In this document: positions 39,487-49,196 of the stretch, piece after piece
Layout of the letters: every line of letters starts with the position of its first letter
How positions within the stretch are numbered: the first letter of the stretch is position 1
NCBI RefSeq assembly: GCF_006007885.1
Contig: NZ_VCRO01000002.1
Span: 186,001 to 250,000 of the forward strand
DNA: 64,000 nt
Source of the DNA: Alteribacter natronophilus
GTDB taxonomy: Bacteria; Bacillota; Bacilli; Bacillales; Salisediminibacteriaceae
Direction: 5' to 3'
Translations under genes and position numbers: made by a program
Notes under the pieces: generated by a model
Told to the model about the DNA's origin: nothing
Database searches by the model: none
Seen by the model: the letters and a program-made list of their open reading frames with translations, nothing else

Positions 39487-40974
39487 ATGATTTCATACAC
39501 AGCAGACTGGTCGCTATTGACACCGGAAATTGTTCTTGCCGCATTTGCCCTGCTCATCTTCACAATTGATTTTATGACCGGGGTTAAAGGGCACAAGCCG
39601 TTTGCCGGTAGACTCAGTATTGTCGCACTCGTAACAGCAGCCGTGCTCATGATCACCGTGAACGGGACACAGTCGGCGGGGATCGGCGATACGTTCCTTG
39701 TGGATCCGTTTTCCACCGTGGTCAAAGTCATGATTCTTCTCGGAGCGGCACTTGTTGTGATGATTACGATGTATTACGTGGAGCGGCATGAGGATGTTTA
39801 CCAGGGAGAGCTGTACTCTCTGATCCTGTTTGCTGTTATCGGGGCGCTGATCATGGTTTCCTCTGCCGATCTGATTACGCTGTTTATCGGTCTTGAACTG
39901 CTCAGCATTTCCGCCTACTGCATGGTCGGCTTTAAAAGGTACCGGAAACAGTCGGCGGAAGCGGCGGTAAAATACATTGTCCTCGGCGGAACCGCCTCGG
40001 CGTTCATTCTCTACGGCATGTCGTTCCTTTACGGACTGACCGGAAGCACAAGCCTGACCGTCATTGGCGGGCAGATTGGCGAGCTGTTTCAGGCTTACCC
40101 GTTTCTCATCATGATGAGCTTACTTTTTATCCTCGGAGGGTTTGCTTTCAAAATGTCCGTAGTGCCGTTTCATATGTGGGCCCCGGATGTTTACGAGGGG
40201 GCGCCGGTACCGGTTACGGCCTTTCTCTCTGCGATATCTAAAATTGCCGCTTTCGCTGTCGTGCTGCGGCTGTTTTTTACCGGGTTCGGTGGAATTTATG
40301 AAGAGTGGGCATTTCTGATTGCTGTAATCGCAGCGCTCACGATGATTGCAGGAAGCCTGATCGCCCTGCCTCAGAGAAATGTGAAGCGTCTTATGGCCTA
40401 CTCGGGGATCGCGCAGGCCGGATTCCTTCTCGTGCCCCTCGCTGCGGTCTCAACAGTGGATCTGACCATCAGCGTGTTCATGTTCTACGCTGTCGCTTAC
40501 ATGCTTATGACGATCGGGGCGTTTGCGGTAATAACAGCAGTAACGGAAACGGCGGGATCCGAGGACGTAAGTGCGTTCAGCGGGCTTTATTACCGCTCGC
40601 CGTTTCTCGCTCTCGGTATGAGTGCCTTTCTCGTTTCACTGGCAGGCCTCCCGGTATCAGCGGGAATTATCGGTAAAGCGTGGATCTTCATCCACGCCGT
40701 ATCTGCCGGCTACCTCTGGCTTGCAGCTGTCATGGTTGCTGCAACGGTAATCTCGTTCTTTTACTACTTCAGAATTATTCACCGGATGTTCACGCAGCCG
40801 GGAGAAGCTGAAGCGGCAAGGACGGAAGTCGCCGCTGCCCTTGAACCGGGCTCACTGCCTGCGGCATCCCCGGGAATAATCACAGTGGTCGCTTTCTCCC
40901 TGACCGGAACGATCGGACTCGGCTTAGTTCCCTTTATTCTCACCAACTGGTTCACTGGACTCACCTGGTTTTGA
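39487..40974 (+). CDS. nuoN: NADH-quinone oxidoreductase subunit N
   Basis: 495 residues, about 14 membrane helices. Third antiporter-like subunit: FIGLELLSISAYCMVG, KMSVVPFHMWAPDVYEGAP. RBS GGAGG directly after the nuoM stop. Last gene of the operon; no nuoE, nuoF or nuoG is present in or next to it. Confidence 0.95.
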   Translation: MISYTADWSLLTPEIVLAAFALLIFTIDFMTGVKGHKPFAGRLSIVALVTAAVLMITVNGTQSAGIGDTFLVDPFSTVVKVMILLGAALVVMITMYYVERHEDVYQGELYSLILFAVIGALIMVSSADLITLFIGLELLSISAYCMVGFKRYRKQSAEAAVKYIVLGGTASAFILYGMSFLYGLTGSTSLTVIGGQIGELFQAYPFLIMMSLLFILGGFAFKMSVVPFHMWAPDVYEGAPVPVTAFLSAISKIAAFAVVLRLFFTGFGGIYEEWAFLIAVIAALTMIAGSLIALPQRNVKRLMAYSGIAQAGFLLVPLAAVSTVDLTISVFMFYAVAYMLMTIGAFAVITAVTETAGSEDVSAFSGLYYRSPFLALGMSAFLVSLAGLPVSAGIIGKAWIFIHAVSAGYLWLAAVMVAATVISFFYYFRIIHRMFTQPGEAEAARTEVAAALEPGSLPAASPGIITVVAFSLTGTIGLGLVPFILTNWFTGLTWF

Positions 40975-41011
40975 GTATAGCCTGTTTTTTACAGCAGACG
41001 GACAGAAATTG

Positions 41012-41065
41012 AACCTGCCCAGCGGACAATGTTTTAGGACATTGTCGGGGCGGGTTCTTTTTTTT
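41012..41065 (+). terminator. Terminator of the nuo operon
   Basis: Long interrupted stem AACCTGCCC ... GGCGGGTT with inner GGACAATGT / ACATTGTC, followed by CTTTTTTTT. Confidence 0.85.
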
Positions 41066-41462
41066 GTCTGAATTAGGGCTTTGGACTGAGGAGGGAGCGG
41101 TGGCGTTGAGAGTATTTGGTACTGATTTCCGGATTTCTCTCAAAAATACCGTTTTTTAACCGAAAGAAGTTTACAATTGTGTTACAAGTGATATTTAGTA
41201 ACTACAAGCCGAATTAATACTCATTCGGCAGTGCAGAGTCAAAAATGGAAACTGCCCGCAAAATTCTTAGAAAAAAGTTGATTTTTAGGGAAAAAAGCCG
41301 TAGCAATTAAATTAAGAATTCGTTAAGATAGGATTTGTGAAGTTTATCTGCAGCTGATTGAGATAACGTTTCAAGTTACCACAGGATGTACATAAACTTC
41401 AACAAAAATCTTATTCAGACGAAAAGCTGTGGCTTGAGTCGATGCAGGAGGAAGCAGAAGCG
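41066..41462. other. Gene-free stretch after nuoN
   Basis: About 400 AT-rich bases without a supported gene. Probably holds the promoter for ywzB-ywmB-murAA, but I could not pick one with confidence (a TTGATT at 41278 lacks a good -10). Confidence 0.4.
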
Positions 41463-41693
41463 TTGGAACAGTTCGGTCAGCAAGCGTTAGTCAGTCTGTT
41501 TGTGAATATTGTTGTACTTGTCACGGTGTGGTGGTCACTGCAGACGTTTAAGTGGGATCTGTTTGTGGACGATCCCGATGGACCGAAGGCGAAAGCCCTG
41601 GTGATTGTGGTCGCTGTTGCGATTACGCACCTGGTCAGCAGCTTTCTGCTCAACTACTTCAACTGGTCGACAATGCTCAGACATCTGTTTTAG
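41463..41693 (+). CDS. DUF1146 family membrane protein (YwzB)
   Basis: 76 residues, two membrane helices (about 8-26 and 45-63). Small conserved Bacillus protein of unknown function found near the end of the atp locus in B. subtilis. The frame opens at ATG 41442, which has no ribosome site; TTG 41463 lies ten bases after AGGAGGA and gives the usual family length, so I choose it. Confidence 0.78.
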   Translation: MEQFGQQALVSLFVNIVVLVTVWWSLQTFKWDLFVDDPDGPKAKALVIVVAVAITHLVSSFLLNYFNWSTMLRHLF

Positions 41694-41834
41694 CAGAACA
41701 TTGAAAGCAGTGGTGCTGCGCCGGAACCCCGGCCGTATGCAGATGATGTCGTTCTTTAGCTTATAATTCCATGTATGTGCGTGTTCAACAAGGCAACAAT
41801 GCTAATAAGAAGACACGTGCATGGGGGAATTAAA

Positions 41835-42611
41835 ATGGGGAAAGTAACGGTCTTGTCAGCAGCCGCCGCAGTGGTATTATTTATTTTTTTTACCGGCAGT
41901 CAGACAGCGGTCATGGAAGAGAATTCAGAAGCAGTTTCACCTTTACAGACAATACAGCACATCAATCATACAATGGCGGAAAACAATATCCGGACCAGTC
42001 GATGGCATATCTACTCCAGACATGAGGGGACAGAAACGATGTCCCATGCGGAAATGGATCTGTTTACCGAAGCTTACATGAACGGGCTGGATATGTTTAC
42101 ATGGTCAAAAGTTGGACAGGACCATGAAAACGTGGTTTGGGAAGGTAAACGAACGGATATACATTCAACTGTAACCGAAAGGCTGGTACTGTCGTCTATA
42201 CGAGTTGCAAAGGATGAATACCGGGCATATCATGCCTATGACGCATCAATGCTCCCCAGCACATCAGATGAAAAATCCGCGTTCTCTCTGCTTTTTGAAA
42301 CAGGGACATCACCGGAATGGATGAAGCACTCCGAATACTTTGTCCGTGCAGAAGGTAACGGCAAAGGGAACGGATCAGCCGCAGAAACATGGGGACTGGA
42401 GATTGCAGACACATTTTCCGCAAAAATCATCGAGCATTTAACCGAACCATCGTTTGTTTCATTATCCGCAAACACCCCTTTATGGGATAACGGAATCGAA
42501 ACAGGCGGCGAAACAATGAACTTACAGATCGCTCTAAGAGCCACACAGGACGGATTGGGCGGCAAAACAACCGTCACAATTGGAACGCCAATAATTACGG
42601 CTGAATATTAA
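41835..42611 (+). CDS. YwmB family protein
   Basis: 258 residues. N-terminal signal or anchor helix (about 5-25), then an exported alpha/beta protein with no known activity. Identified by size and by position directly before murAA and spoIID, as ywmB in B. subtilis. ATG 41835 (MGKVTVLSA) after GGGGGA. Confidence 0.72.
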   Translation: MGKVTVLSAAAAVVLFIFFTGSQTAVMEENSEAVSPLQTIQHINHTMAENNIRTSRWHIYSRHEGTETMSHAEMDLFTEAYMNGLDMFTWSKVGQDHENVVWEGKRTDIHSTVTERLVLSSIRVAKDEYRAYHAYDASMLPSTSDEKSAFSLLFETGTSPEWMKHSEYFVRAEGNGKGNGSAAETWGLEIADTFSAKIIEHLTEPSFVSLSANTPLWDNGIETGGETMNLQIALRATQDGLGGKTTVTIGTPIITAEY

Positions 42612-42644
42612 TAAGTATAGAAACTGGACGCGGAGGGGAATACG

Positions 42645-43970
42645 TTGGAAAAAATCATCGTCCGCGGTGGAAGGCAGTTAAGCGGCAGCGTTCGTATTGA
42701 AGGTGCGAAGAACGCCGTATTGCCTGTCATCGCAGCATCTATTTTAGCAGGCGAAGGGAAAAGCAGAATTTATGATGTGCCAGCCTTGGCTGATGTATAC
42801 ACGATTAACGAAGTTTTAAGAAACCTTAACATCGATGTGAGCTATGAAGACGGCGCCATCGAAGTTGATGCGGAAAAGCAGCTCAAGACAGAAGCACCGT
42901 TTGAGTATGTAAGAAAAATGCGTGCATCATTTCTTGTCATGGGACCACTCCTTGCACGTGTGGGTCATGCCCGTATCGCGCTTCCGGGAGGCTGTGCAAT
43001 CGGCTCCCGTCCGATCGACCAGCATCTTAAAGGCTTTGAAGCCATGGGTGCGAAGGTTGAAATCGGAAACGGCTTTATCGAAGCCAAGGTGGAAGATAAG
43101 CTTGTCGGAAATAAGATTTACCTTGATTTCCCAAGTGTCGGTGCCACTGAGAATATTATGATGGCTGCATCAATGGCTGAAGGCACTACAGTCATCGAAA
43201 ATGCAGCGGAAGAGCCTGAAATCGTCTGTCTTGCTACTTACCTGAACGCCATGGGCGCGAAGGTTCGCGGTGCCGGAACAGGAACAATCCGGATTGACGG
43301 CGTAAAAGAACTTCATGGTGCAGAACATACAATCATTCCTGACCGTATCGAAGCAGGAACATTCATGATCGCAGCTGCGATTTCCAAAGGAAACGTTCTC
43401 CTTGAGAACGTGGAGCCTGAGCATCTTCGTCCGCTCATCTCCAAGCTTAACGAAATGGGCGTCATCATTATTGAGGAAAGCGACGGCATCCGCGTGATCG
43501 GGCCTGAGTCACTTAAGTCTGCAGACCTGAAAACCATGCCTCACCCTGGCTTCCCAACGGACATGCAAGCCCAGATGATGGCACTGCTCCTTAGAGCAGA
43601 AGGCACGAGCGTCATCACGGAAACAGTATTTGAAAACCGCTTCATGCACGTGGAGGAATTCCGCCGTATGAACGGGAATATTAAAATTGAAGGCCGTGCT
43701 GCGATCGTATCGGGTCCAAACGACCTTCAGGGTGCAGAAGTAGCTGCAACAGACTTAAGAGCAGGCGCAGCACTCGTTGTTGCCGGTCTTGTTGCCGACG
43801 GCTACACTCGCGTTACCGAGCTGAAGCATATCGACAGAGGGTACGTTGACTTTGCCGGCAAGCTGAAAGCACTCGGTGCCGACGTGGAGCGCATCTACGA
43901 AGCACAGGAAAATGAACTGGAAAACCTCGAAGCTCCGGCTCCGCTTAAGATGGATCCGAACTTCGCATAA
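42645..43970 (+). CDS. murAA: UDP-N-acetylglucosamine 1-carboxyvinyltransferase, main copy
   Basis: 441 residues. First committed step of peptidoglycan synthesis; fosfomycin target. Catalytic Cys117 in [13 protein letters not shown], so fosfomycin-sensitive by that residue. N-terminal Lys22-Asn23 in [12 protein letters not shown] start at 42645 with GGAGGGG. The Glu/Asn/Pro-rich C-terminal tail is slightly extended. Paralogue of the partial gene at 1-852. Confidence 0.96.
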   Translation: MEKIIVRGGRQLSGSVRIEGAKNAVLPVIAASILAGEGKSRIYDVPALADVYTINEVLRNLNIDVSYEDGAIEVDAEKQLKTEAPFEYVRKMRASFLVMGPLLARVGHARIALPGGCAIGSRPIDQHLKGFEAMGAKVEIGNGFIEAKVEDKLVGNKIYLDFPSVGATENIMMAASMAEGTTVIENAAEEPEIVCLATYLNAMGAKVRGAGTGTIRIDGVKELHGAEHTIIPDRIEAGTFMIAAAISKGNVLLENVEPEHLRPLISKLNEMGVIIIEESDGIRVIGPESLKSADLKTMPHPGFPTDMQAQMMALLLRAEGTSVITETVFENRFMHVEEFRRMNGNIKIEGRAAIVSGPNDLQGAEVAATDLRAGAALVVAGLVADGYTRVTELKHIDRGYVDFAGKLKALGADVERIYEAQENELENLEAPAPLKMDPNFA

Positions 43971-43983
43971 AACAGTCCACATG

Positions 43984-44019
43984 AACACCTCCGGGAAATG
44001 ACCCGGAGGTGTTTTTTTG
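43984..44019 (+). terminator. Intrinsic terminator of murAA
   Basis: Perfect 12-bp stem AACACCTCCGGG / CCCGGAGGTGTT with six-base loop and a T-run. Confidence 0.9.
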
Positions 44020-44511
44020 TTTGTGACGGTACCTGAGCTGTGGCGGTTCCTGTTGTATAGTGGGTAATTAATGCGCGTTGCTCACTTTATCCCATTTGTG
44101 AGAGTCCAATTATTTCCGACATAAGCTTGTTTGATTCGTTATTTTCCGGGAAATATCGGGGAAACTGCAGCTCCGGTGCATATGTCCGGCCGGTCAGTTT
44201 TCTGATGCCGGGAACTGGAGTGCAATCAATTTATTCTTGAGTACGGAAGGGGACGATTCGCTCTCTATTTTTCCTCACTTCACTCCAGGCTCTTCTTAAT
44301 AATCGGGAAAGAGATTTTGACTGTAGACATATGCATGCTTTTTAAATATAACCTTTAACCGCAACATCTACGGACGTGTCAGCAGTCTACCAAAACCTCG
44401 GCGGCGAATAGTATAAAAGCGTGTAAAACTGTTCTATCCTGTACTAGAAAGACATAGATATTTACCAGTACAGTGAGTACTTTTTAACAGAAGGGACGGG
44501 AGATACACTAC
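44020..44511. other. Gene-free stretch before spoIID
   Basis: About 490 bases without a supported gene or repeat. spoIID is sigma-E dependent in B. subtilis; CATAGATA at 44453 resembles a sigma-E -10 (CATACANT) but I found no -35 at the right distance. Confidence 0.4.
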
Positions 44512-45543
44512 ATGAAACCGATCTTGTTTACAGGACTTATACTTATGGGAATCATTCTGCTGCTGCCATCGGTACTTGTCGTATGGCTGTCAGAAGATGA
44601 CGTTCATCAGGAGGCAGTGGAAGTAAGTGCATCTCCTGAGAACGTACAGGTTCCCCGGGACACTGAGGCCGGCGGGGGTGATGAACCACTCGTCGCAGTT
44701 TACCGTTCACAGAATGAAATAGTGGAGCATGTGGATTTTGAAACGTACGTAGCGGGGGTAGTAGCCTCTGAAATGCCTGCTTCCTACGAGATGGAAGCAC
44801 TGAAAGCCCAGGCCCTTACAGCGAGAACCTATATCGTCCGCCAGTTGATGTCACCAAGCGATATTCACGTACCGGACGGGGCCGATGTGACTGACACTGT
44901 CATGCACCAGGTTTATCAAAGTGAAGAGGAACTGCGTCAGCGGTTTGGTGCTGATTACGATGATATGATGGGAAGGATCCATGAAGCTGTCGCAGCGACC
45001 AGGGGCCAGGTAATTACCTACGATGGAAGACCGATTACCGCCACATTTTTTTCAACGAGCAACGGTTACACGGAAAACTCCGAAGAATACTGGGAAAATG
45101 AAATTCCCTACCTGCGAAGCGTGGAGAGCCCATGGGATAAAGAATCACCACGATATGACGGAGAGAAGATCGTATCGCCAGGCGATATGGCTGAAAAACT
45201 GGGTGTGACGATAGCGGGAGAAGGCGGCATTGGGGAAATTGTGGAGAGGACGACCGGCGGGCGTGTGGCTAAAGTCCGCTTCGGTGACAAGGAATTTACC
45301 GGTCGGGAAATACGCGATCTCCTTGGGCTCGATTCGAGCGATTTTTCCTGGGAACGCCATGGCGGCGATATACTCTTTAAAACGAGAGGCTGGGGCCACG
45401 GGGTTGGCATGAGCCAGTTCGGTGCGGACGGTATGGCCCGGGAAGGAAAAACGTACGAACAGATTATTCATCATTACTATCATAACGTGGAAATTGAAGA
45501 CACGGACGATGTGATCGGTGTGGCAATGGCGGGAAATGAGTAG
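44512..45543 (+). CDS. spoIID: Stage II sporulation protein D
   Basis: 343 residues. Mother-cell lytic transglycosylase of the DMP machine that drives engulfment. N-terminal membrane anchor (6-26), then the SpoIID domain: VAGVVASEMPASYEMEALKAQALTAR region with the catalytic Glu (about residue 88), and the C-terminal block RGWGHGVGMSQFGA. RBS AGGGACGGGAG. Confidence 0.95.
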   Translation: MKPILFTGLILMGIILLLPSVLVVWLSEDDVHQEAVEVSASPENVQVPRDTEAGGGDEPLVAVYRSQNEIVEHVDFETYVAGVVASEMPASYEMEALKAQALTARTYIVRQLMSPSDIHVPDGADVTDTVMHQVYQSEEELRQRFGADYDDMMGRIHEAVAATRGQVITYDGRPITATFFSTSNGYTENSEEYWENEIPYLRSVESPWDKESPRYDGEKIVSPGDMAEKLGVTIAGEGGIGEIVERTTGGRVAKVRFGDKEFTGREIRDLLGLDSSDFSWERHGGDILFKTRGWGHGVGMSQFGADGMAREGKTYEQIIHHYYHNVEIEDTDDVIGVAMAGNE

Positions 45544-45551
45544 TTTATCAG

Positions 45552-45591
45552 CAGGCAGGCGGGTGCAGCAGCATCGAACCTGCCTGTTTTT
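45552..45591 (+). terminator. Intrinsic terminator of spoIID
   Basis: CAGGCAGG / CCTGCCTG stem with a longer loop, then five T. Confidence 0.75.
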
Positions 45592-45639
45592 CTGGCTGCT
45601 GCGAGCTTCAAACAGTCATTTTGAGGGATCATATATTTT

Positions 45640-45816
45640 ATTTGGTGATAAGCGGTGAAGATTTAGTGGTTAATAATTTTATTTGGTATTAAGCGGTGAA
45701 GATTTAGTGGTTAATAATTTTATTTGGTATTAAGCGGTGAAGATTTAGTGGTTTATAATTTTATTTGGTATTAAGCGGCGAAGATTTAGTGGTTAATAAT
45801 TTTATTTGGTATTTAG
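45640..45816 (+). repeat. 20-21-bp-period array, core ATTTRGTNNTWAR, upstream of spoIIQ
   Basis: Nine cores at 45640, 45661, 45681, 45702, 45722, 45743, 45763, 45784 and 45804, spaced strictly 21,20,21,20,21,20,21,20. Two versions alternate: ATTTGGTATTAAG and ATTTAGTGGTTAA (41-bp higher-order unit). An inverted fragment (ACCAAATAAAAT) lies at 45917-45928, next to the sigma-F promoter. Same core as the array before spoIIR. Confidence 0.9.
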
Positions 45817-45940
45817 CAACGATAATTTCCACGTAAATAAATTGATTCAGTTTTTAGGCCCCCCTGCGTTCACCTTTTTCATCAATGAACCCCCCGCCAC
45901 AGCGGCATTTTCCCACACCAAATAAAATATTTTGAAAAAT

Positions 45941-45970
45941 GTATATAATCCTCGCAATTTGATCAGAATG
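45941..45970 (+). promoter_or_regulatory. Candidate sigma-F promoter of spoIIQ
   Basis: GTATA (45941-45945), 15-base spacer, GATCAGAATG (45961-45970), with the ATG 20 bases further on. The -10 differs by one base from that of the spoIIR promoter. Confidence 0.65.
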
Positions 45971-45990
45971 GTTGCTGAGGTGATGATCAA

Positions 45991-46773
45991 ATGAATCAAG
46001 AAGAAAAACAAGGTTCCAAAGTGGACCAGCTTAAGGCGAATATCAAACGCCTAATGAAAAAACGCTGGGCAGTTCCGGCGCTCTATCTTACGCTTGCTGC
46101 AGTCGTACTTACTGGTTTTATCTGGCTCACTACAACGAGTGAGGATCTGTCTCAGGAAGACTATACTGAAGACTCCGAGTTCGATGTGAGCGAGTCAGGT
46201 GAAGGACATGAGGAAGACGACGCCGTACCGGTAGCTGTTCAGAACGAAGTGTTTGAAATGCCTGTGCTTGATGAATCAGAAGTCAGTGTAGTAGGAAACT
46301 TCTACTCAAATGAAGATTCCGCCGAAGAGCAGGTCGAGGCCTTAATTCAGTACAATAACTACTACTACCAGAATAAAGGTGTCGATTTAGCATCTGATAA
46401 CGGTGAAAGCTTTGACGTTTCCGCTGCAATGAGCGGAACAGTCGTGAAAGCCGAAGAAGACGCCCTGTTTGGCCAGGTCGTTCACGTTGAACACGACGAT
46501 GACATTCTGTCCATCTACCAGAGTCTTGAAGGCGTTCTTGTAGAAGAGGGACAGACAGTGAAGCAGGGGGATGTAATGGCCCGTGCCGGTCGTAACCTCT
46601 TTAACAGTGAAGCAGGCGTACACCTTCATTTCGAAATCCGCAAAAACGATGTGCCGGTCAACCCGCTCGAGTACATGGAGCAGCCGCTAACATCCCTGCC
46701 GGAAGTCGATGAAGACCAAGCTTCCGGAAGCGAAGATGCTCCTGAAGCACCCGTTGATCACCTTGAAGGATAA
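45991..46773 (+). CDS. spoIIQ: Stage II sporulation protein Q
   Basis: 260 residues. Forespore membrane protein that pairs with SpoIIIAH across the septum in the feeding-tube channel. Membrane helix about 27-46, acidic linker, LytM (M23) domain about 110-235. The HxH pair is present (GVHLHFEIR, His211 and His213), but the first metal-ligand His is Ser (GESFDVSA), so the domain is probably not a metallopeptidase, as in B. subtilis SpoIIQ. RBS GAGGTGATGA. Confidence 0.93.
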   Translation: MNQEEKQGSKVDQLKANIKRLMKKRWAVPALYLTLAAVVLTGFIWLTTTSEDLSQEDYTEDSEFDVSESGEGHEEDDAVPVAVQNEVFEMPVLDESEVSVVGNFYSNEDSAEEQVEALIQYNNYYYQNKGVDLASDNGESFDVSAAMSGTVVKAEEDALFGQVVHVEHDDDILSIYQSLEGVLVEEGQTVKQGDVMARAGRNLFNSEAGVHLHFEIRKNDVPVNPLEYMEQPLTSLPEVDEDQASGSEDAPEAPVDHLEG

Positions 46774-47019
46774 TATCCTTTAACATTCAGCGGAATACAG
46801 CACTCGTCTTCGGCAGCCGGACGTTAAACGGAGGCCGGTGTAAGTAAGGAAAAGACAGTCAGTCAAGTGAATATCACTTTTGCAAATGAAGCACCAAAGA
46901 TTAAACAAAACCAGGCTTTACAGTTGCAGCAGGGAAACAGAAACTTAACGACGATGAACATTTAATTCCAACTTAAGCACCAGCTCTACTCGGGTACCTT
47001 CAATACCTGAGCAGGGAAC
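46774..47019. other. Gene-free stretch after spoIIQ
   Basis: Only a short hairpin is visible (CTCGGGTA / TACCTGAG around 46988-47013). No gene supported. Confidence 0.4.
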
Positions 47020-47060
47020 AAAGCCAGCTCCCACCGCGTCCGGGGGCTGGCTTTCCTTTT
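47020..47060 (+). terminator. Intrinsic terminator downstream of spoIIQ
   Basis: AAAGCCAGCTCCC / GGGGGCTGGCTTT stem followed by CCTTTT. Confidence 0.75.
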
Positions 47061-47090
47061 ACCTGCAGTTTTCCGGAAAGGTCTTTTCGT

Positions 47091-47249
47091 AAAGATTGTT
47101 GCTATTGGTATTATTAATTTCGGAGCGAAAGGCCGCGATTCCAGCGGGAAAAGCAACAGCCGAAGACACCGCAGGGAGATTTTCCCGAGGAGGCTGAGGT
47201 GTTGCCCGCGGAAAGCGTCGGTCTGTAGCGTAGAAAAACAACAATCTTT
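47091..47249 (+). repeat. Intergenic inverted-repeat element, copy 5, with terminal inverted repeats
   Basis: Ends AAAGATTGTTG (47091-47101) and CAACAATCTTT (47239-47249) are perfect complements. Core 47122-47230 (GGAGCGAAAGGCCGCG ... GTCTGTAGCG). An outer imperfect repeat TTCCGGAAA flanks both sides (about 47071 and 47263). Best-preserved copy together with the one at 13.8 kb. Confidence 0.85.
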
Positions 47250-47592
47250 CCTAAAACAGCCTTCCGGAAATTATTTTTCAAATACCGAAATCTCATCCAA
47301 CTGCTGCTGAATAAGCCCAAAAGTCGGAAATCGTGAAGCGATCCTCCCTCCCTGAACCCTTGTCCTGCAGGGCTTGTGAACTTTTTGTGCATATATGTGC
47401 AAACACCTTAATAAAATTTAACAAACCTTACCACAATATCGAAAAGGTCGTTCAAGGAGATAGCGAGTGTTGACAGGCAGCCTGTTTGTACTTGGGAACG
47501 CAACCACCAGCCAGCAGCATGAACAGACAACTTAGGGTGGCTGTCTTTTTCTCCGTCTTTTTGAACCTAGAAACATTAGGGAGGCGAGAGGT
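47250..47592. other. Gene-free leader region of spoIIID
   Basis: About 340 bases, no gene. AT-rich near 47395-47440. spoIIID is sigma-E dependent in B. subtilis; no convincing sigma-E promoter found. CAGCCA / GTGGCTGTCTTTTTC around 47510-47553 may be a weak terminator. Confidence 0.35.
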
Positions 47593-47877
47593 GTGCACGA
47601 TTACATCAAAGAGAGGACAATCAAGATCGGAAGGTACATCGTCGAGACGAGAAAGACAGTGAGAACGATCGCAAAGGAATTCGGCGTTTCCAAAAGTACG
47701 GTTCATAAGGATCTGACCGAACGACTTCCGGAAATTAACCAGGAACTGGCCAACGAAGTGAAGGAAATCCTCGAGTACCACAAATCCATCCGCCATCTCC
47801 GGGGCGGCGAGGCTACGAAAGTGAAATACCGCAAAACCCAGACCACGGCAAAAAAAATGGCTGAAACGAAAGCGTAG
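47593..47877 (+). CDS. spoIIID: Sporulation transcription factor SpoIIID
   Basis: 94 residues. Mother-cell DNA-binding protein that modulates sigma-E and sigma-K genes. Helix-turn-helix about 23-42 (TIAKEFGVSKSTVHKDLTER), and the basic C-terminal region with YHKSIRHLRGGEATK. The start is GTG 47593 with GGGAGG eight bases upstream. Nearly identical to the B. subtilis protein over the first 75 residues. Confidence 0.96.
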   Translation: MHDYIKERTIKIGRYIVETRKTVRTIAKEFGVSKSTVHKDLTERLPEINQELANEVKEILEYHKSIRHLRGGEATKVKYRKTQTTAKKMAETKA

Positions 47878-47974
47878 TCCCCGGGTGACACCCACGACCG
47901 AACGAACGGAAAATAACCACGCGCGGATATTAGGATAACAAAGGGAGGTGCCTGCGGCAGCACGTATAAGAGCC

Positions 47975-47993
47975 GAAAGCGCCTCGCTTTTTT
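47975..47993 (+). terminator. Possible weak terminator between spoIIID and mbl
   Basis: AAAGCG / CGCTTT stem with three-base loop and six T. It lies in a 314-base gap without a gene. Confidence 0.4.
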
Positions 47994-48105
47994 ATCGTTG
48001 TGCAGACGCAGCGGGCTGTGACCCAAAAGGCAGCCGTTCGCACCCGGATACCCGACGAAATACTGAAAAATCTTTCATTTCCTTCCACCTTCTTCTTACA
48101 AAATG

Positions 48106-48114
48106 TGATAAAAT
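48106..48114 (+). promoter_or_regulatory. Candidate extended -10 promoter of mbl
   Basis: TGA-TAAAAT with no good -35; about 78 bases before the mbl ATG. Confidence 0.35.
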
Positions 48115-48191
48115 AGAACATTGGATACAATGTAACCAAAGTACGGAAGATAAACGGGTCCAACGCATTATTCTGCAGGGAGGAAAAGAAG

Positions 48192-49196
48192 ATGTTTGGC
48201 AGAGATATAGGAATTGATCTGGGTACAGCGAACGTACTCATCCACGTAAAAGGACGGGGAATCGTCCTCAATGAACCATCAGTCGTTGCCATTGATACAA
48301 ATACAAAAAGGGTGCTTGCCGTAGGAGACGAAGCGTTCCGTATGGTGGGACGGACACCGGGCAACATTGTGGCGCTGCGCCCGATGAAAGACGGCGTCAT
48401 CGCCGACTTTGAAATGACAGAATCAATGCTTAAGCACTTTCTCGATAAAATCAAAATGCGCAACTTCTTTTCAAAACCGCGCATTCTGATCTGCTGTCCG
48501 ACAAACATTACTTCCGTCGAGCAGAAAGCCATTCGCGAAGCAGCCGAGAAAAGCGGCGGTAAATCCATCTTTATAGAAGAAGAACCGAAAGTCGCAGCCA
48601 TCGGAGCCGGCATGGATATTTACCAGCCGAGCGGCAACATGGTCGTTGACATCGGCGGAGGCACAACCGACGTGGCCGTCCTTTCCATGGGCGACATCGT
48701 GACCGCTTCCTCCATTAAAGTAGCAGGTGATCGTTTTGACCAGGATATCCTGAATTATATAAAAAAGAAGTACAAGCTCCTGATCGGTGAACGTACTGCT
48801 GAACAGATTAAAATCAGCGTCGGAACCGTAGCACCGGAAGGCCGGGACGAAGAACTGGAAATCCGTGGCCGCGACATGGTGAGCGGACTCCCGCGTACCA
48901 TCAGCGTCACATCGAAAGAAGTTCAGGAAGCACTTGAAGAATCGGTGTATCACATCGTCCAGGCTTCCAAAACCGTGCTCGAACAGACACCGCCTGAGCT
49001 GTCAGCGGACATCATCGACCGCGGCGTAATTCTCACTGGCGGAGGAGCCTACCTCCACGGCGTTGACCAGCTCCTCGCCGAAGAGCTCAAGGTGCCTGTA
49101 GTCGTAGCCGAAGAGCCAATGAACTGCGTCGTCAACGGCACTGGCGTCCTCCTTAAAAACCTGGACCGCCTCGCCCGGCGCGCTGCAAAAGTCTAG
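48192..49196 (+). CDS. mbl: MreB-like rod-shape protein Mbl
   Basis: 334 residues. Actin-fold filament protein that guides lateral wall synthesis under the membrane. Phosphate-1 loop GIDLGTANVLIH, phosphate-2 DIGGGTTDVAVLS, adenosine motif GGGAYLHGVDQ. Assigned Mbl rather than MreB by position between spoIIID and flhO. RBS GGGAGGAAAAG. Confidence 0.95.
   Translation: MFGRDIGIDLGTANVLIHVKGRGIVLNEPSVVAIDTNTKRVLAVGDEAFRMVGRTPGNIVALRPMKDGVIADFEMTESMLKHFLDKIKMRNFFSKPRILICCPTNITSVEQKAIREAAEKSGGKSIFIEEEPKVAAIGAGMDIYQPSGNMVVDIGGGTTDVAVLSMGDIVTASSIKVAGDRFDQDILNYIKKKYKLLIGERTAEQIKISVGTVAPEGRDEELEIRGRDMVSGLPRTISVTSKEVQEALEESVYHIVQASKTVLEQTPPELSADIIDRGVILTGGGAYLHGVDQLLAEELKVPVVVAEEPMNCVVNGTGVLLKNLDRLARRAAKV

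Noticed and set aside
44453..44460. Sigma-E -10 for spoIID
   Set aside because: CATAGATA is a partial match only and lacks a -35 element 13-15 bp upstream.
45640..45816. CRISPR array
   Set aside because: Unit length of 20-21 bp with no long unique spacers and no cas genes; the alternating cores are a tandem repeat.
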